DNA of 64,000 nt from Mycoplasma sp. SG1. GTDB lineage: Bacteria; Bacillota_I; Bacilli_A; Mycoplasmatales; SG1. The stretch lies in the NCBI RefSeq assembly GCF_023612375.1, contig NZ_CP076852.1:558753-622752 (forward strand). The letters run 5' to 3'. Below the pieces are notes generated by a model, which was not told the origin of the DNA, ran no database searches, and saw only the letters and a program-made list of their open reading frames with translations. The position numbers and the translations under genes were made by a program. Within the stretch, counting starts at the first letter, position 1. Each line of letters starts with the position of its first letter. Positions 23,239 through 35,349 of this stretch are shown piece by piece.

Positions 23239-24852
23239 TTAAATAATTGAAGATAATTTTCTGAAATACGTAATGGCGTAATTATGAGCTCGATCTTGTA
23301 ATAAAGTAATGAAATTTTTTAATTTTGGTTCAGATGATAATAAAATCGCCTCATCATCTGAATCGATTAATAATTTATAAGATCGATGCTTAGCATCTTT
23401 GGAAACAGAAATAATTTTTGAAGATAAATATCCTTGTAAAATTTTTTTAGCAGCGTTTAATTGTTGCTTGCCCCCATCAATAATGATAAGATCAGGAATA
23501 ACTAAACTGCTTCCAGATGATATATATTTCTTTTTTAAAGTTTCTTGAATAGCAAGCGGATCATTAGATGAAGTGATTATTTCGCTAAGATTATATTTCC
23601 TGAAATTACTTCAAAAGAAATGATTATTTTTAAAACTAATAACTGCTCCAACATAATTAAGACCACAAAAATGCGATGTATCGATAAAGTCAATATGATT
23701 TAAATGGGTCAGTTGGAGAATATTTTTTAAATAGTTTAAGGGATGTTGATACTTTTCTGCATCTTTTACAACTTTTTCAAAACTAGTTTTAAAGTAAATT
23801 TTGTTATTTTTGTTAACTAAATCCAATAGTTTTCTAAATTTACCTTTTAAAGGGGCTAAAATTTTAATTTTTTTAGCATGATTTGATTCATCGTTATGAA
23901 AAAACCAAGCGTCTTTAAATTCTTTTTCACAGATAAAAATATCAGGTAAAATATTAATACTATATAAATTGGATAGTTGTAATTGTAGCTCGCTGAATCA
24001 ATCAACTTTTATTTGAAAAATTTCTTCTGTTTTTGAAAAGAAAGAACCTTGATAAAAGAAATAAATGGTTCAAGCTAAATAATTATCTTTAATTTCTCAA
24101 CTTAAAACGTGATAGTTTTTTTGGCTTTTAATTTCAATTAATTGTTGACTTAAAAGTGATTTTATTTTTGTTTTTAAATCTAAATATTCTTGTGCTTTTT
24201 CAAAATCTAAATTATCGCTATGTTCTTGAATTAATTGATCTATTTTTTTAATTAAAGATGTATCTTTTTTTCTAAAAAAATTGGTTAGTTGGTCTTTTAA
24301 AGGAATGTAATCTTTTGCTTGAATATTTTTGTTAATACATGGCGCTCAACATTGTTTTAAATCAAAAAAAATACATGATTTTTTAGGCAATTTAACACAT
24401 TTACGAAACGGAAGTTCAGCGTTTAAAAAATTAATAATTTTTCTTGCTCAAAATCCATCTGGAAACGGACCAAAAAAAATACCATTTTTTTGTTTTATAG
24501 TTGGATTACGAAGATAAATTAAACGCGGATATTCTTCATTCGTTAAATGAATATATGGATATGTTTTATCATCTTTTCATAAAACATTGTATAACGGTTG
24601 GTGTTTTTTAATTAATCTTTGTTCAAGAATTAAAGCTTCTATTTCTGAATTTGTTACATAAAAAATAACTTTAACTATCTCAGAATAAAAATTATGTAAT
24701 AAGCGGTGGGGGGTTGTAAAATGTTGCTTAACCCTTTTTTGAATGTTTTTTGCTTTACCAATGTAGATAATCTGGTTGTTGTCGTTTAAAAAACAATAAC
24801 AACCAGATAATGCTGGTAAAGGTTTGATTAATTGCGCTTGAAGAGTTGTTAT
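23239..24852 (-). CDS. uvrC: Excinuclease ABC subunit C, shortened
   Basis: About 537 residues. UvrC makes both incisions in nucleotide excision repair with UvrA and UvrB. The GIY-YIG N-terminal nuclease is present (L S G C Y C F L N, then [10 protein letters not shown]), as are the UvrB-binding middle and the RNase H-like C-terminal nuclease (D F I D T S H F ... G A V I S F, and [12 protein letters not shown]). The protein stops right after [12 protein letters not shown], so the usual C-terminal helix-hairpin-helix pair is missing. No ATG fits the start. ATA at 24850-24852 overlaps the ftsK stop (ATAA) and has AAAGG seven bases upstream; a TTG about 14 codons further upstream is the alternative. 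Confidence 0.88.
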
Positions 24853-27815
24853 CTTAGAACCTTTCTTGGTCTTGACCCATCTTGGGGACCAATAACTTTA
24901 TCTTTTTCTAATTGATCGATAATACTTGCAGCGCGGTTAAAGCCGATTCGATATTTTCTTTGTAAAAAAGAAGAAGAAATTTGTGTTAATTCAGTTTCAA
25001 CTCATGCTTTTATTTCTGGATATAAACTATCATTAAAGTTTTGACTTGATGTATGACTATGATCTGAAAGTGAATGAGTTTCATCGTTTAAAAATTGAGG
25101 TGATCGTTGATTAATAATAAAATGAGTAATTTCATTAATTTCACCATCAGTTATGAAAGGACCTTGAATTCTAACTGGATGAGGAATAGATGGAGATTGA
25201 TACAACATATCACCATTCCCTAATAAGTTTTCAGCACCACCTTGATCTAAAATTATTTTAGAATCGATTGCTGAACCGACTTGAAAACTAATTCTTGCTA
25301 CAATATTTGCTTTAATAACTCCAGTGATAATATTAACAGATGGTCTTTGGGTTGATAAAATTAAATGAATTCCAGCAGCACGACCAAGTTGCGCAATTCT
25401 TAAAATATATGTTTCAAAAACTTTTCCAGAAGTTAACATTAAATCAGCTAACTCATCAATAATAACAACTATATAAGAAAGTTTATGTTTTGAATTAGAA
25501 CAACTACGGTTATAATCAGCAATATTTTTAAAACCAACTTGGGCTAGGAAATGATATCTATCATCCATGATCTTAATAAGTCTGATGAATGCTGATTTAG
25601 CTTTATCGGTTGTTTTAATAACAGGAACAAGAAGATGAGGAATATTTTGATAAGCGGTCATTTCGACTTTTTTAGGATCAATCAAAATTAATCTCAAATC
25701 ATTTGGCGAATTTGTAAGCAATAAAGCGATTAAAATGGTATTAATACAAACTGATTTACCAGTCCCCGTCGCTCCTGCTATTAAAAGATGTGGTAGTTTT
25801 TTGATATTTAAAACTTGACATTTACCGTTAACATTTCTTCCAATTGGCAATGTTAAGGTTGTTTCGTTGTTGATTAATATTTGTTCTTGAATTAAAGTTT
25901 TTAAAGATATTAATTCATTTCATGGTGATTCAGTCTCAATTCCAACCATCGACATTCCAGGAATCGGAGCTTGAACCCTTAAACTTTTGACAGCAAGTCC
26001 TAATTTTAAATTATTTTGAATTTGTAAAACACGACTAAGATTAACATTTTCAGGTAAACGTAAACGGTATTGAATAAGTGAAGAAGAAATATGGGCTTCG
26101 ATACTTAAAACTTCCATGTTAAAAGCTTTAAAAGTATTAACAATAACATCTTTTTTTTGTTTTACAAAAGTTTCTTTTTCAAGTTTTGGAGATGGACTTT
26201 TAAAAACTTTTAAAAAATCAAGTCTTGGGAATTTATAATTTGATAAATCATAAGCAAAATAAACTATATCTGGATTATCTTCAATCGCTTTTTCAATTGA
26301 AAGTTTTTTTGAAGATTTAGAATTAGAGACAACAGGCGCATGACTTTCATCTTCTTCTTGATCAACATTTAATTCTTTAATACTAAAACTTTCATTATTT
26401 AATCGTTCATTCTTTTCTTGATTTTCCATTACTTCCTCGGTTGACATTCTTTTAAATGGCGTAAGAATAATGTCATCACCAAAAATCGCAGATCTAATTT
26501 TTGCTTTTTTAGCTTTTATTTTATTAGGTAATGAAAAGATTTTTTTCCGATCAACTTCATCGGTTTCTAATGATTGGAAGAAATTGATTTTTTCAGGTTT
26601 AGGCATTTGAGTATCAATCGTATTTGTTACTATTGTTTTAGTTTCATCGATTAATTTTTTATTATGTTCTTTTACTTCTTCAGGAAGTTCAAAAAGACCT
26701 ATTTCTTTTTCATCAATTAAATCAGCGCCAGCAAATTTATTTTCTAATTTACTTCCTGGTTGAGAATTAACTTCATTTTCAATAACTTTATCGCCATCTT
26801 CTTCAATAAATACATTTTTATTGATCGTTGGAGCAGATAAACCTTGATCGGTTATAATATCCTCTTTCGCTGGTTTACGATCATAATGTGCTTTTCTTCA
26901 AATTTCCTCTGTTATCTTGCTTTCACTTTGTAAAGAATTAGGAGTAGCTTCAGGAAAAGGATGAGTAGAAATTACCATCTCATCAGAATTATTATTTTTA
27001 TTTCTTAAAAATTGTTTTGAATCATTAAAATTTGGTTCAGGCGATGGTTGAGAAGCAAATGTTGGCTGATTTTCTTCAATTTTAGATTCTAACTTTGAAT
27101 ATTTTTTTTGAAGAAGAATTTGTTGTTTTTGTTTCTTTAGAAATGCTTCTTTTTCTTTATGGACTAATTCAAATTGATATTTTTTAATTGCTTGTTTATA
27201 AATAGACCTTTTCCGATATCAATAAATTAAAAATGTAAAGCATCAATAATATAAATAATAAGAATGATTAGTTAATAAAACACTAAAAACTATTAAAAAG
27301 AAAAGAATATTTACGACAGATGCAAGAACGACTGACAAACCATGAATCGGAATTAGTAAGAAAAAAGCAACATAAACGGTTTGCAAAACACCACTGGTTA
27401 TAGTTTTGTTATTCTCTCAATCCTTGATAAATTGATTTAAAGCTTGTGAAGAAGTGTGTGAACCCATTAATTTAGCCATTGCAATAAAAATGGTAATAGA
27501 AATTGTCAGCATCGCTAAAGAGACAATTTTACGATTAATGATTGGATGGGCGCTACGCCGGAATATTTCTAGGATTAAAAATCAAAATGAAAAGAAATAA
27601 AATATATATCTTCCGATAGAACCAAATAAAAGATTATAAGTATAGTGGTCTACTTTTAAAGATTTTAAAAAAATTGAGACAAAACTAAACGTAACAAAGA
27701 CCAATAAAAAAAGGGCTAAAACTTGTCATTTTATCGACTTAAAAAATGATTTATGGCGTTTTTTAAATTGATTGGATCTATTATTGATTTTATTTAATCG
27801 TCTAACTGCTTTCAA
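24849..27815 (-). CDS. ftsK: DNA translocase FtsK/SpoIIIE
   Basis: A 988-residue membrane-anchored DNA pump that clears chromosome ends from the division site. A basic N-terminus is followed by about four hydrophobic helices (to ~210), a long acidic and Gln/Lys-rich linker, the alpha domain, and the motor. The motor has Walker A G A T G T G K S (~681-688) and Walker B V V I I D E L A D L M (~788). It ends with a C-terminal winged-helix gamma domain (K Y R I G F N R A A S I I D Q L). The last residues are [13 protein letters not shown]. No ATG is usable: stops TAATAA lie just upstream, and TTG 27815 is the best start (L K A V R R L N K). The stop TAA overlaps the presumed uvrC start. Confidence 0.94.
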
Positions 27816-27912
27816 GATAACATTTTTTGTACTCTCGCTTTATTAGGAATATCTACAAAATATTCCAATATTTATTATCTTAATTATAAGTTTTAAATAA
27901 TAAAAATAAAAC

Positions 27913-29610
27913 CTAAATAATAAAAAAATTAACTTCTATTATTGGCGATTTTTTAAAGTTCGTGAAAATAAATTTTTGGATTAATTTGGTTAGTTGATTC
28001 CGACTTTCTAATAAAATTTTTAATTTATCAGTTTCTGGTATGTTATCTTTGATTTGAATTAAAGCGCCGTTAACATTTGTCTTAATAAGTTCTTTAATTT
28101 TTTCTTTAGATTGAGGTAAAATATCTAAATCTATTCCCTTAGTTTGAAAATCAATATTCGTAACGATTTGATTTTTTTCAAAATTAATCCCCAAACTTGT
28201 TGCTAATAGACCATCATTTAATAATGTAATTCTGTCAGTTAAAATATTATCTGTAATCTCTTTTTGTTGAAATGATTGTAAAAATAATGAATCAACATCA
28301 ATTTGTTTTTCTAAAACAACTGCTGAATTTTTATCAAAAACAATACAGTCGCCGTTTTCTACTAACAGGCCTTTAAAAGGATAATTTTGACTGTTAATCC
28401 TTTTTACTGTTTCAACTGCTAAATTATAATGAAGCGAAACAGGAACAAAGTAGTCTGGATTTATATATTTTAAAACTGTTAAAATATCATAGCGTGATGG
28501 ATAAACTGTTGAACATGTTTTTGGAAGAAAATAAAATGTTATGTCCTGTTTAATAAATTCATTGTAAATTTCTACCCCTAATAATTCAAAACCAACTAGT
28601 GGTCTTGTTAATGAAACAAAAACATCGCTTTTTGTTATTTGTAATATTTTTGGTGAATATAACAATAATAAAATGTCTTTTAAAATTTGGGGATTTTTTC
28701 CGCTTAATAAAATGATGCTATTTTCATCTAGTTCATTGTGGTTTGATATTATTTTTAAATGTTCAAAAGAAAAAAAGTTGTTTTTTTCTAAAAATTTTAA
28801 AAATTGGAATAATTTGTTATTAGCGAAAAATAAACTTCTTTTTTTAGTTATCGCCAAATGAATAATTTCTTTGATTACTAAAAAATCATAGTTATAAACT
28901 GAAATAAAAATTTTTTGATTTATATGATTGTTAAAGATGTTTGCTATAAATTCTCTAATCGAAGAATTAAAACAAGCGAATTGTTTATTTACATAACCAC
29001 TAGATGATGAAATTACCAGTGATTGTTTTTCAGTAATCGGTTTTGAATTCTGGTAAAGAAATTCTAAATTGGTCAACATTTTTAAAGGTTTTAAAGATGT
29101 TGCTTCAAAATTTAAAAAATAATCATTTAAATAAAATATTTTTCAATTATCAAAATCAATTAAATAATTATAAGAATCAAACATATTTGTATCTAAATTG
29201 AATGGTGTTATCTTAAAATAATTAAAATTGATGGTTTTATTGCTTTCTATTTGATGAAAATTAATATTTTTAAAAATTTGATTATTTACATCATGTCCTT
29301 TTAGTCAATCGATTGTTAATTTTGATGCATATATTGGTGTTTTAAATTTAGAAAAAAAATAACGGTACCCACCAATATTATTTTCAGACATATTAGTAAA
29401 AAAGATCGCTTTGATATGATTGGCTTTTTTTAATAAATATTTAATATTGGAAATTTTAATATTTATGCCTAAATTATTGTTTGGGCTTGGATAATTACCA
29501 TAGTTAAAAATTACTATTTCGTTGTTATATTCAATGAAAAAGCAGTTTTTTGCTATTTCTGTAAAACCACCCAATGCATAAATTTTTAGTTTGTTTGAAT
29601 TTGTTATCAT
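27913..29610 (-). CDS. RNase J-like protein without catalytic metal motif
   Basis: A 565-residue protein with the length and layout of RNase J (metallo-beta-lactamase plus beta-CASP): L K I Y A L G G F T E I A K N near the start, N Y G for the usual D Y G or D N G, P D Y F V P V, and V E N G D C I V F. The metal-binding T-H-G-H-E-D-H-I-G-G motif reads T N M S E N N I G G (residues 72-81), losing all three His and the Asp. The beta-CASP S-G-H-A-S box is also gone (C S T V Y P S), and P-V-H-G-E-Y is P V S L H Y. Nuclease activity is therefore unlikely. It may be a non-catalytic subunit, like RNase J2-type partners. It lies directly downstream of pnp, 72 bp away. Confidence 0.85.
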
Positions 29611-29682
29611 TTTAAGTTGGTGATGTTTTAAATTAAAATTTTATCATTTTCGTTTATTTAAATTTAATTCAACTTTTAAAAA

Positions 29683-31560
29683 TTAAAGATTAAATAATGA
29701 ATCTGCAGCTTCAGTTAAAATCGCTGAATTAAAGTGAAAAAGAAAAATGATTGTTTTTTGGTTTTGTTTAAAGTGAAAAAATTTTAAGTATTTAAATTTA
29801 CTATTTGTTGTTAGATTTTTAAAAGATAAAGAAAATTTGTTGATAAAGTTATTGCTATCGTTAAAAACAAGTTTTTTATATTTAATTAAAGTATCAGGTA
29901 ATGGATTCGGTTTCTTAATTGTTAATTTAATTTTATCAATTAATTTTAAATTTGTCTTATATCCGCAAACTAAAATTTTTTTAATTAAATTGAGATCAAT
30001 TCCTTCTTTTGTCTTAACATCAACCTGAACTCCCCTTATCCCCTGTTCACTTGCAGCAATTTTAAAATCCATCAATCCAATTTCATCTTCAAAAGAATTA
30101 ATATCTAACAGTAAAACTTCTTTTTTTTGTTTAGAGATTAAACCAATCGATATTCCTGTTACAATTTCTTTTAAAGGAACGCCAGCATCTAATAATGCAA
30201 TAGAAGTAGCAGAAATAGAAGCCTGTGATGTACTTCCATCGCTTGCTAGAACATCATTTACAGATCTAATAACATATGGAAATTCCAAAGTTGAAGGTAA
30301 AACAGATCTAATAACATTTTCAACAAACTGACCATGCCCAATTTCACGTCTTGAAGAAAACCCAGAAAAATCTTTAATTTGATTAGTTGAGAAACTATTA
30401 AAATGATAGGAATTAAAATAATATTTTTTTGTAACTTGATCTATTGAATTTAATTGTTTAAAACTATCAAGCGATGATAAAGTAACACAACTTAAGACTT
30501 GTGTTAATCCCCTTTCAAATAATCCAGAACCATGGATTGAAGGAAAAATACGTTTTTCTACATCTATCTTTCTTAATTCTAAAAATTTTCTTCGATCTAT
30601 TCTTGAAGATGTTTCAATGATTTGATTAATAATTTTTTCTTTTTGCTGTTGAAAAAATAATTTTTTAAATCTATATATGTCTAAATCATCTAAATCTTTT
30701 TTTAATGTTTCTTTAAAATTTAAAAGTCCGTTTTCTAGTTCTTGATTTAAAGATTTTTTTAGATTATATGAAGTAAGGGTTTTTGAAAAATCAAAACTCT
30801 TAAATGGATAGTTTGAAATAAATTTATTTACTTCATCATCAGCAGTTAATAGTTGTGGAGAAAATAATTCTTTTTTTAACGATTTAAAAATTTTTATTTG
30901 AAATTTTATTAACTGGTTAATGTAAGTTTTAGCGACTTCAACGGCCTTATTTAGCTCATCTGCTGTCAAAGGTGAACCATGATAGTCAATCATTGTGATA
31001 TTAACTTTATTTTTTGTTTTAACACCACTGATTAAAACTCATTGTTTTTTGTTGTTGATGTAATTTTCTGATAATTCTAATTTTCATTCTTTTTTAGAAT
31101 AAACAAGAACAATCGCTCCAGTGGGTTTAAAATATTTATCCCCTAAAGTTAAATAAAGGTTTAGAGATGTCGCAAAAATTGCTGTTCAATAAAAGTTTAG
31201 TTTATTATTAAATGAAAATAAATCAATTGTTGATTGGATCTGATTTAAAATGTTTGATTCAATTAATGGTCTAATGGAACGATCAATTAAACGCGAAGTT
31301 ATGACAGAAAAAAGTGAATTTTTATCTTCATCGCGATTATAATTGGTTGGAATTTTATTAATAGAAAAAAAATTTTCTGATATAGAAACTTTGTAATTTA
31401 AAAAGCCAGAAACCTTGTGCTGATTGGTTTGAAAAACTGATGAAACCAAAAAGATGGTGTTTTTAAAAGATAAAGAAAAACTGTTGTTTACTAATTTAGC
31501 GTATTTGTCAAAAACTAATTTTAAAGATGAATCAGAAAAATTTAATGAAATATTTTTCAT
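29683..31560 (-). CDS. pnp: Polyribonucleotide phosphorylase lacking KH and S1 domains
   Basis: A 625-residue PNPase-like phosphorolytic 3'-5' exoribonuclease. The first RNase PH domain is diverged (F S V I T S R L I D R S I R P L). An all-helical linker follows, then a well-kept second RNase PH domain: G L F E R G L T Q V L, R R E I G H G Q F V E N, S D G S T S Q A S, A L L D A G V P. The catalytic segment F E D E I G L M D F K retains the two Asp and the Lys. After I R G V Q V D V K the protein continues for ~110 residues without the KH G-x-x-G loop or an S1 barrel, so the RNA-binding domains are absent. Genes: rpsO 21 bp upstream, RNase J-like 72 bp downstream. Confidence 0.9.
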
Positions 31561-31581
31561 TAGAAACTTAAACTGATAATC

Positions 31582-31866
31582 CTAAATGTTATCTTTCAGA
31601 TTTAGTTTTTTAATTAACTCATAATATGTTGGTCGGTCATTTTTTTTAAGATAAATTAAAAAACGACGTCTTTGACCAATTTTCTTCATTAATTGGTATT
31701 TAATTAAATTATCTTTGGGATATAACTTTAAATGCTCGGTTATATTTTTGATATTATTTGTTAAAAGTGCGATTTGAACAGAAACAGAACCTGGATTTTT
31801 TAAAGATCCAAATTCACTTATAACATCAGTTTTGGTTTTTTGAGTGTAATAATAATATTTTTGCAA
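31582..31866 (-). CDS. rpsO: 30S ribosomal protein S15
   Basis: The product has 94 residues and binds 16S rRNA in the central domain early in 30S assembly. Family features: G S V S V Q I A L L T, I T E H L K L Y P K D, and K K I G Q R R R F L I Y L K K N D. The usual H-x-x-D-x-H-x-R element has become H L K L Y P K D N. The length is near normal (88-90) with a slightly longer N-terminus. The order rpsO-pnp is conserved in many bacteria, where S15 controls its own mRNA; no leader structure could be confirmed here. ribF ends 89 bp upstream. Confidence 0.96.
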   Translation of the reverse strand: MQKYYYYTQKTKTDVISEFGSLKNPGSVSVQIALLTNNIKNITEHLKLYPKDNLIKYQLMKKIGQRRRFLIYLKKNDRPTYYELIKKLNLKDNI

Positions 31867-31955
31867 GATAGTGATTTTTGATTAGTTATAATATTTGTTT
31901 TTTGAATTTAAGGTTGTTTTTAAAAAGAAAACGTTCTTATAAATTATATATATTT

Positions 31956-33029
31956 TTAAAAATTTACATATAAATTACCAAGTAATTTCTTCTCTATTTC
32001 CTCATTTGTTATATTTTGAAGCATTTTCAATCTTTTTTCTGTCTTGGAGATGAAAAGTTTTGCTTTTTTTATGTCATCTTTAATTACATCTAATAATTCA
32101 AGTTGAGATGAACAAATTTGATCGTGCCGTAAAAATTTTAAAAAATAAACGGTAAGTTGTTTGATATTTAACAAAGTATTTTCAAAATTATTTTCTGAAA
32201 TACTATAATTTGTTCTTGCTGGTCATTTAAAAAGATGAACTTCAATTCTTGAGTTTTTAAGGTTTAGCATAGTTGGCGATTTACCAATGTAAATTAAAGA
32301 TCAAAAAAATTTATCAAGATCTTTTAGATAAACAATTCCAGTATATATACCATCGATAGGGATTAATTTATTTTTTGGGATTAACAGATTAAGGGTTGAA
32401 ATAAACATTTTTGTTCCAATTTGAGTACCAGGAACAACCTTACCTAATAAAAAATATGGATGTCCTAAAAAAAGGTTAATATCTTCAATTGGATAATTAT
32501 TTTGAAAGTGATTTTTAACTAATGAGGTTGAAATATTTCTTTTTTGATCAAAAGTTAAAAGTTCAACTTCTTTAACTTTAAAATGTTCTTTTAATTCTGT
32601 AATTGAACCGGTTTTATCTTTCCCATAAGTTGTATCTTTGGTGCAAATAAAAGTATCAACTAAAAAATATTTTTTAATAAAATTAATAAATTGTTGCGAT
32701 GTTGTTTTATAAAGTCATTTATCAACTTTAATAATAATTAAGTAATTCAATCCAGAATGTTCAAAATAAAGAATTTTTTCATTAATCGTTGTAAAATTTA
32801 AATCGTTTTTGTCTGGGTTGGGAGATTTTGGAAACGTAAAAACTAAACTAAATAATTTATGGCGAATTGCGTATTGTCATAAATTGTTTAAAAAATAACA
32901 ATGTCCTTTATGTAAACCATCAAAAGTTCCGATTGTACAAACAACTTTTAAAGGGAGCGGATTAGTTTCTAGTTCTTTTATTTCTTCATTTAGATAAATA
33001 CTTTTACAAGATATTTCAATAATTTTCAT
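31956..33029 (-). CDS. ribF: Bifunctional riboflavin kinase / FAD synthetase
   Basis: A 357-residue enzyme that turns riboflavin into FMN and then FAD. The N-terminal nucleotidyltransferase has I G T F D G L H K G H (the G-x-F-D-G-x-H-x-G-H motif, ~36-46). The kinase domain is recognisable from L G H P Y F L L G K V V P G and P I D G I Y T G I V. Its C-terminal helix has V Y F L K F L R H D and V I K D D I K K A K. The usual kinase PTAN element reads I S T L N, which is diverged and may weaken FMN formation. It is longer than common RibF (~310) by a charged C-terminal tail. It starts 13 bp after rbfA; truB, often found between them, is absent. Confidence 0.9.
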
Positions 33030-33042
33030 AACTTAAATCTTA

Positions 33043-33387
33043 TTATTTTTCAGCATCTTCAATGATTTTATCAATGTCAAAAGCTTTTTTTGTTTGATCA
33101 TCAAACGAGAATTTAATTCTTGTATATGGACTAAGACCAAGCATAACAGCTAATCGTTTCGCAATAAAAGATGAAGCGTTATTCAATCCTGTTTCAGCTT
33201 TATTGCGGTTATAAAAAGTTGTAAAAAAAACTGTTATATTCCGTTTATCTTTTGATACTTTAAGCGATGAAATCGTAATAAATTTAACATTAGCGTTCGT
33301 AACATCATTATTAATAATTTCTGCTAAAGTTCTAGTAATTTGAGAAATTAATTTTTCCTGTCTATAAGGAGATGTGTTATTGGCCAT
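33043..33387 (-). CDS. rbfA: Ribosome-binding factor A
   Basis: A 114-residue small KH-type protein that binds the 30S subunit late in maturation and during cold stress. Family features: R Q E K L I S Q I T R T L A E I I near the start, then I T I S S L K V S K D K R N I T V F F T T F, and I A K R L A V M L G L S P Y T R I K F S F D D. The length is typical. It sits 56 bp downstream of infB and 13 bp upstream of ribF in the nusA-infB-rbfA-ribF run, which is conserved in related mollicutes. Confidence 0.95.
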   Translation of the reverse strand: MANNTSPYRQEKLISQITRTLAEIINNDVTNANVKFITISSLKVSKDKRNITVFFTTFYNRNKAETGLNNASSFIAKRLAVMLGLSPYTRIKFSFDDQTKKAFDIDKIIEDAEK

Positions 33388-33443
33388 AATAACTATATTT
33401 TAAAGATTAATAACCCTTGAATAAAAATAAAGATAAACTTAAA

Positions 33444-35339
33444 TTATTTTTTTGGTTTAGTAATTTTATAAAAATGAAGTTCATCGCCTTGTTCAACGCT
33501 GTCAAAATCTTTTAAAGCTAGTCCAAATTCAACCCCGTTTTTAACCGATAAAACATTTTCTTTTAAATGTTTTAGTGATTTAATAAAACCTTGAAAAATA
33601 GTTTTTTTATTCCTTACGACATGAACTTTATGACTTCTTTCGGCCAGTCCTTCAGTCACAACACAACCAGCGATTTGGCCAACCCCTTTAAAATCAAAGA
33701 TATTTAAAACTTTCGCTTTAGCTGCTAATTCTCCAAGATTATCTTTTGAAGCAGAACTTAAATCTTTGATTCAACTTGTTAATTCATCAAATAATTTATA
33801 AATGATATTATATTCTTTAATAATAATTCCGTTTTGTTGTGCAAAAGCTTTGACATCATTTGATGTTGATGTGTTAAAAACAATAACTAACGCTTTTGTT
33901 ACAATTGCTAAAGTTAAATCACTTTTTGTTAACTGCCCTGAACCTTCATGAACGATTTTAATTTTGAGATTTGTTTGGTTAATTTTATTTATTCCTAACT
34001 TAATCGCATTTAAAGATCCTAAAACGTCAGTTTTTAAAACTATATTTAAGTTATCAACTTTTTTTGAATTGATTTGGTTTGAAAGTTCACGGAAAAATAA
34101 GTAAGTTTTTGATTTTTTACCTTGTTCTGATAATCTTTTATATTCTTCTGTGTAATTAATAGCATCATCTTTGTTTTGAAAAGCAATAAATTTTCCGATC
34201 GTAGTTGGAGGGGTTTTAAAGCCAAAACATTGAACCGCTTGTGATGGATAACATTCATTAATTGATTTTGCAAACTGATCTTTTAATAACTTAACTCTTC
34301 CGTATATGTCATTAATTACGATATAATCATTAATTTTTAAAATACCATTTTGAACTAAAAGATCAACATTAGGACCAAAATTTTTATCAAGGTTTGATTC
34401 AAAAATAATCCCGGTTGGAACAGCGTTATAATCAGATTTTAAATCTAAAAGTTCGCTTTGAAGTAAAATATTATCTAATAATAGATCAATATTAATCCCT
34501 TTTTTGGCTGATAAACTAACCGCTAAAGTATCTCCACCTAAACTTTCTGGAACAATTTCATATTCAGTTAATTGATTCATAACATGTTCTGGTCTTGCTC
34601 CTGGAAGATCAATTTTATTGATAACAAGAATTAATGGTTTATTAGCGGCTTTAATATGATGAATCGCTTCGATTGTTTGCGGTTTAATCCCGTCATCAGC
34701 GGCAACAACTAATAAAATAATATCAGTTAAGTCAGCCCCCAAACTTCGCATTTCAGTAAAAAGTTCATGTCCTGGAGTGTCAATAAAAGTTATTTTTTGA
34801 TCTTTATAAATAATTGATGAAGCTCCAATATGTTGTGTAATACCACCGTGTTCACTTGAAATAATATTCGTTTTTCTGATTTTATCTAAAAGGGTTGTTT
34901 TTCCGTGGTCAACGTGACCCATAACTGTAACGATGGGAGGGCGTTGATGGATATCTGGTTTATGATCGGATTCGATTGATCTTAAATATAAAAAATCTAT
35001 GCTGTCGATATCTTCTAAAACATCATTGTTATCATTTTCAACCAAACTTATTGAAAAATTTTGACAAAGTTTTTCTATTTCTGTTTTAACAATTGAAGAT
35101 CGATTAGTATAAATTTGTTTGTTTTGAAAAAAATAAGAAAGAATGTTGTTAACTGGAATCCCTGTTTGTTTTGAAAAATCAGAAATTATGACAGGTTTAT
35201 TTTTGTAAACAAAATTGTGAAATTTCTTTTTATTGCTTGCAAAGGCAGAAGTTGATAAGTTTACATTACTTAAACTTTTTTTTAATTTATCAAATCTTTT
35301 TTTAACTACTATGTGATGTTGTTTGGTATTTTTTGGCAT
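33444..35339 (-). CDS. infB: Translation initiation factor IF-2
   Basis: A 631-residue GTPase that places initiator tRNA on the 30S subunit and promotes subunit joining. The N-terminal part is short (~135 residues, basic, with a [12 protein letters not shown] element). The G domain follows: G H V D H G K T T (141-149), [14 protein letters not shown] and S A K K G I. Then come domains II-III and the C-terminal domain ending near [12 protein letters not shown]. The frame was joined across a UGA-Trp (T S W I K D). It starts 10 bp after nusA. A degenerate copy of its first codons lies at the left end of this window. Confidence 0.97.
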
Positions 35340-35349
35340 ATTTTATATT

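Noticed and set aside
31867..33042. truB between rbfA and ribF
   Set aside because: The frame after rbfA is ribF from its first motif; no pseudouridine synthase motif is present.
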